From the NCBI GenBank assembly GCA_947445495.1, contig CANFEI010000070.1, positions 1 to 6,602 of the forward strand: a stretch of DNA of 6,602 nt. Direction: 5' to 3'. Of this stretch, positions 5,274 to 6,602 are shown one piece after another. Every line of letters starts with the position of its first letter. Position 1 is the stretch's first letter. Below the pieces are notes generated by a model. The model had not been told where the DNA came from and made no database searches. It was given only the letters and a program-made list of their open reading frames with translations. The position numbers and the translations under genes were made by a program. Source of the DNA: Alcaligenaceae bacterium. GTDB taxonomy: Bacteria; Pseudomonadota; Gammaproteobacteria; Burkholderiales; Burkholderiaceae.

Positions 5274-5848
5274 GTAAACGTCGACTCGTCATCGGGGTCA
5301 CGGGGGCAACCGGTTCGCTCTACGCGATTCGTATGATGCAAACCTTGCGTGCCACTGCGCCTGACGTTGAGACACATTTGATCGTGTCGGCCTCGGGCGT
5401 ATTAAATATTAAGCATGAGCTTGATATTGGTCGTCACGATGTGTATGCATTGGCTGACAAGGTGCACAGTATTCGCGACGTAGGCGCCACCATTGCGAGT
5501 GGAGCATTTGAAACGGCTGGCATGGTGGTTGTGCCTTGCTCGATGCGAACCCTCGCTGCGGTTGCGATAGGATTGTCAGATAATCTGATCACTCGTGCGG
5601 CGGATGTGACACTAAAAGAGCGGCGCAAGTTAGTGATGGTTGTGCGAGAAACGCCTTTTAATTTGGCGCACCTGCGCAATATGACATCGATTACCGAGAT
5701 GGGCGGTATTGTGTTTCCGCCACTCCCTGCGTTCTATCACCGACCAAAGTCTATCGAGGAAATGGTGGATCACACCGTGTCACGTATTCTTGAGATGGTC
5801 GGTATCGACGTGAATGGCCCACGCTGGGCGGGTACCGACGGGGTTTGA
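5270..5848 (+). CDS. ubiX: Flavin prenyltransferase UbiX
   Basis: UbiX joins a dimethylallyl group to reduced FMN, making the prenyl-FMN cofactor of UbiD-type decarboxylases, including the ubiquinone-pathway 3-polyprenyl-4-hydroxybenzoate decarboxylase. The 192-residue flavoprotein has the FMN loop GVTGATGS (9-16), Glu50, the block [19 protein letters not shown] (109-127) with Arg109, Lys116 and Arg126, PAFYHRP (153-159) with Tyr156, and Arg172. These align with active-site residues known from Pseudomonas UbiX. The loop has Thr14 where E. coli and Pseudomonas UbiX have Ser; GATG also occurs in decarboxylase-associated relatives such as Pad1 and BsdB. The start is GTG, overlapping the grxD stop by 4 nt (GTGA), with no good Shine-Dalgarno site, so it is probably coupled to grxD. 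No ubiD lies in the window. Its last 22 codons and stop overlap ttcA on the opposite strand. Confidence 0.93.
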   Translation: MSKRRLVIGVTGATGSLYAIRMMQTLRATAPDVETHLIVSASGVLNIKHELDIGRHDVYALADKVHSIRDVGATIASGAFETAGMVVVPCSMRTLAAVAIGLSDNLITRAADVTLKERRKLVMVVRETPFNLAHLRNMTSITEMGGIVFPPLPAFYHRPKSIEEMVDHTVSRILEMVGIDVNGPRWAGTDGV

Positions 5849-6602
5849 TTCGCAGCTGTTCACCGTGCTGTGTGTTGATAGCTCGGAGGCGTCAAAGGCC
5901 GTATCTCCTTCGGGATCTGCAATGCCGTTAGGTTTTAACCCCATAAAATCAAAGAGAGTCGTGTCCATTAAGTGAGAGGGCGCGATGTTGGCTAGCGCTT
6001 TAAAACTATTCCACGCGCGACCGGGATCCTTCTTGTCCCACTGCGCAAGCATTTCGCCGATCTCTTTACGCTTGAGGTTCTCCTGGGAGCCACAGAGATT
6101 GCAGGGAATGATTGGAAATTGCTTGAGTTGTGCATAGGCGATGAGATCAGCCTCGGTGATGTAGGAAAGCGGACGGATCACCGTGTGTCGTCCATCATCC
6201 GATACAAGCTTAGGCGGCATCGCCTTAAGCTTTGCGCCGTAAAACATGTTTAAGAAAAACGTTGCAAGGATGTCGTCGCGATGATGGCCGAGCGCGATCT
6301 TGGTTGCTCCCAACTCTGTTGCCACACGGTAGAGAATGCCTCGACGCAGACGCGAACACAGAGAGCAGGTTGTTTTGCCTTCGGGGATAAGACGTTTAAC
6401 AATTGAATAGGTGTCGCGCGTTTCAATGTGAAACGGGATGTCAAGTTTTTTCAAGTAAGCAGGAAGAATCTCAGGCGGAAAGCCAGGCTGTTTCTGATCT
6501 AGATTGACTGCAATGATCTCAAAATCGATCGGCGCGCGTTGACGCAAGTTCATCAGAATATCGAGCATGCCATACGAATCCTTGCCGCCGGATAGGCAGA
6601 CC
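5780..6602 (-). CDS. ttcA: tRNA 2-thiocytidine biosynthesis protein TtcA (partial, 5' end beyond window)
   Basis: TtcA is an Fe-S-dependent PP-loop ATPase that thiolates cytidine 32 in certain tRNAs. The frame stays open to the right edge: the codons before the ATG at 6568 encode [11 protein letters not shown], the PP-loop ATP-binding motif. The true start is therefore beyond 6602, and about 45 residues are missing by comparison with E. coli TtcA. Downstream lie [12 protein letters not shown], then [12 protein letters not shown] with cysteines at 6367-6365 and 6358-6356, then [13 protein letters not shown]. The second cysteine pair is in PCNLCGSQ (6103-6101 and 6094-6092), followed by [12 protein letters not shown]. 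All four cysteines expected from the family's two CxxC motifs are present. The C-terminal tail after about 5930 is poorly conserved in the family, and its last 22 codons lie antisense to the ubiX 3' end. An internal ATG at 6568 must not be taken as the start, because it would remove the ATP loop. Confidence 0.96.
   Translation of the reverse strand, partial: VCLSGGKDSYGMLDILMNLRQRAPIDFEIIAVNLDQKQPGFPPEILPAYLKKLDIPFHIETRDTYSIVKRLIPEGKTTCSLCSRLRRGILYRVATELGATKIALGHHRDDILATFFLNMFYGAKLKAMPPKLVSDDGRHTVIRPLSYITEADLIAYAQLKQFPIIPCNLCGSQENLKRKEIGEMLAQWDKKDPGRAWNSFKALANIAPSHLMDTTLFDFMGLKPNGIADPEGDTAFDASELSTHSTVNSCESNPVGTRPAWAIHVDTDHLKNT

Noticed and set aside
5849..5960. Search for a ubiX terminator
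   Set aside because: Only 3-4 bp hairpins are seen and the stretch is ttcA coding sequence on the other strand.
6566..6568. ATG as the start of ttcA
   Set aside because: The codons just upstream encode the [11 protein letters not shown]-binding loop in the same frame, so the gene starts outside the window.

Overview
The window looks like chromosomal DNA of a beta-proteobacterium, most likely Burkholderiales. The evidence is a TctC/Bug-family periplasmic binding protein without transporter partners (a family greatly expanded in Bordetella and relatives), the co-directional order hemA-prfA-prmC-grxD-ubiX, and the close match of every protein to proteobacterial families. Coding DNA is moderately GC-rich; two 60-base samples inside hemA gave 31 and 40 G+C. 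The left 360 bases are clearly different, with 128 G+C (about 36%).

Left part (1-1528), all on the minus strand. A truncated gene begins at 86 and runs off the left edge. It has a strong Shine-Dalgarno site and an N-terminus that resembles a CBS-domain protein. Upstream of it lies an AT-rich non-coding stretch, then the rho-independent terminator of a tRNA-Phe(GAA) gene (428-503). Only 41 bases upstream of the tRNA, in the same direction, ends a tctC/bug-type solute-binding protein gene (545-1528).

Central part (1606-5848), all on the plus strand. This is a five-gene housekeeping block: hemA (glutamyl-tRNA reductase), prfA (release factor RF1), prmC (the methyltransferase that modifies the RF1 GGQ glutamine), grxD (CGFS monothiol glutaredoxin) and ubiX (flavin prenyltransferase). 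prfA/prmC overlap by 1 nt and grxD/ubiX by 4 nt, so each pair is probably translationally coupled. There is an 83-nt gap between hemA and prfA, and a 79-nt, 24% GC gap between prmC and grxD that may hold a second promoter. The block joins tetrapyrrole synthesis, translation termination, Fe-S/thiol homeostasis and prenyl-FMN supply for ubiquinone synthesis.

Right part (5780-6602), minus strand. The ttcA gene (tRNA 2-thiocytidine synthesis) lacks its first roughly 45 codons because of the window edge. It converges on ubiX, and the two reading frames overlap tail to tail by 69 nt.

I see no CRISPR array, insertion sequence, integrase or phage gene, and no clear new system. The points most worth a second look are the hidden partial gene at the left edge, the composition change on the 3' side of tRNA-Phe, and the ubiX/ttcA antisense overlap.
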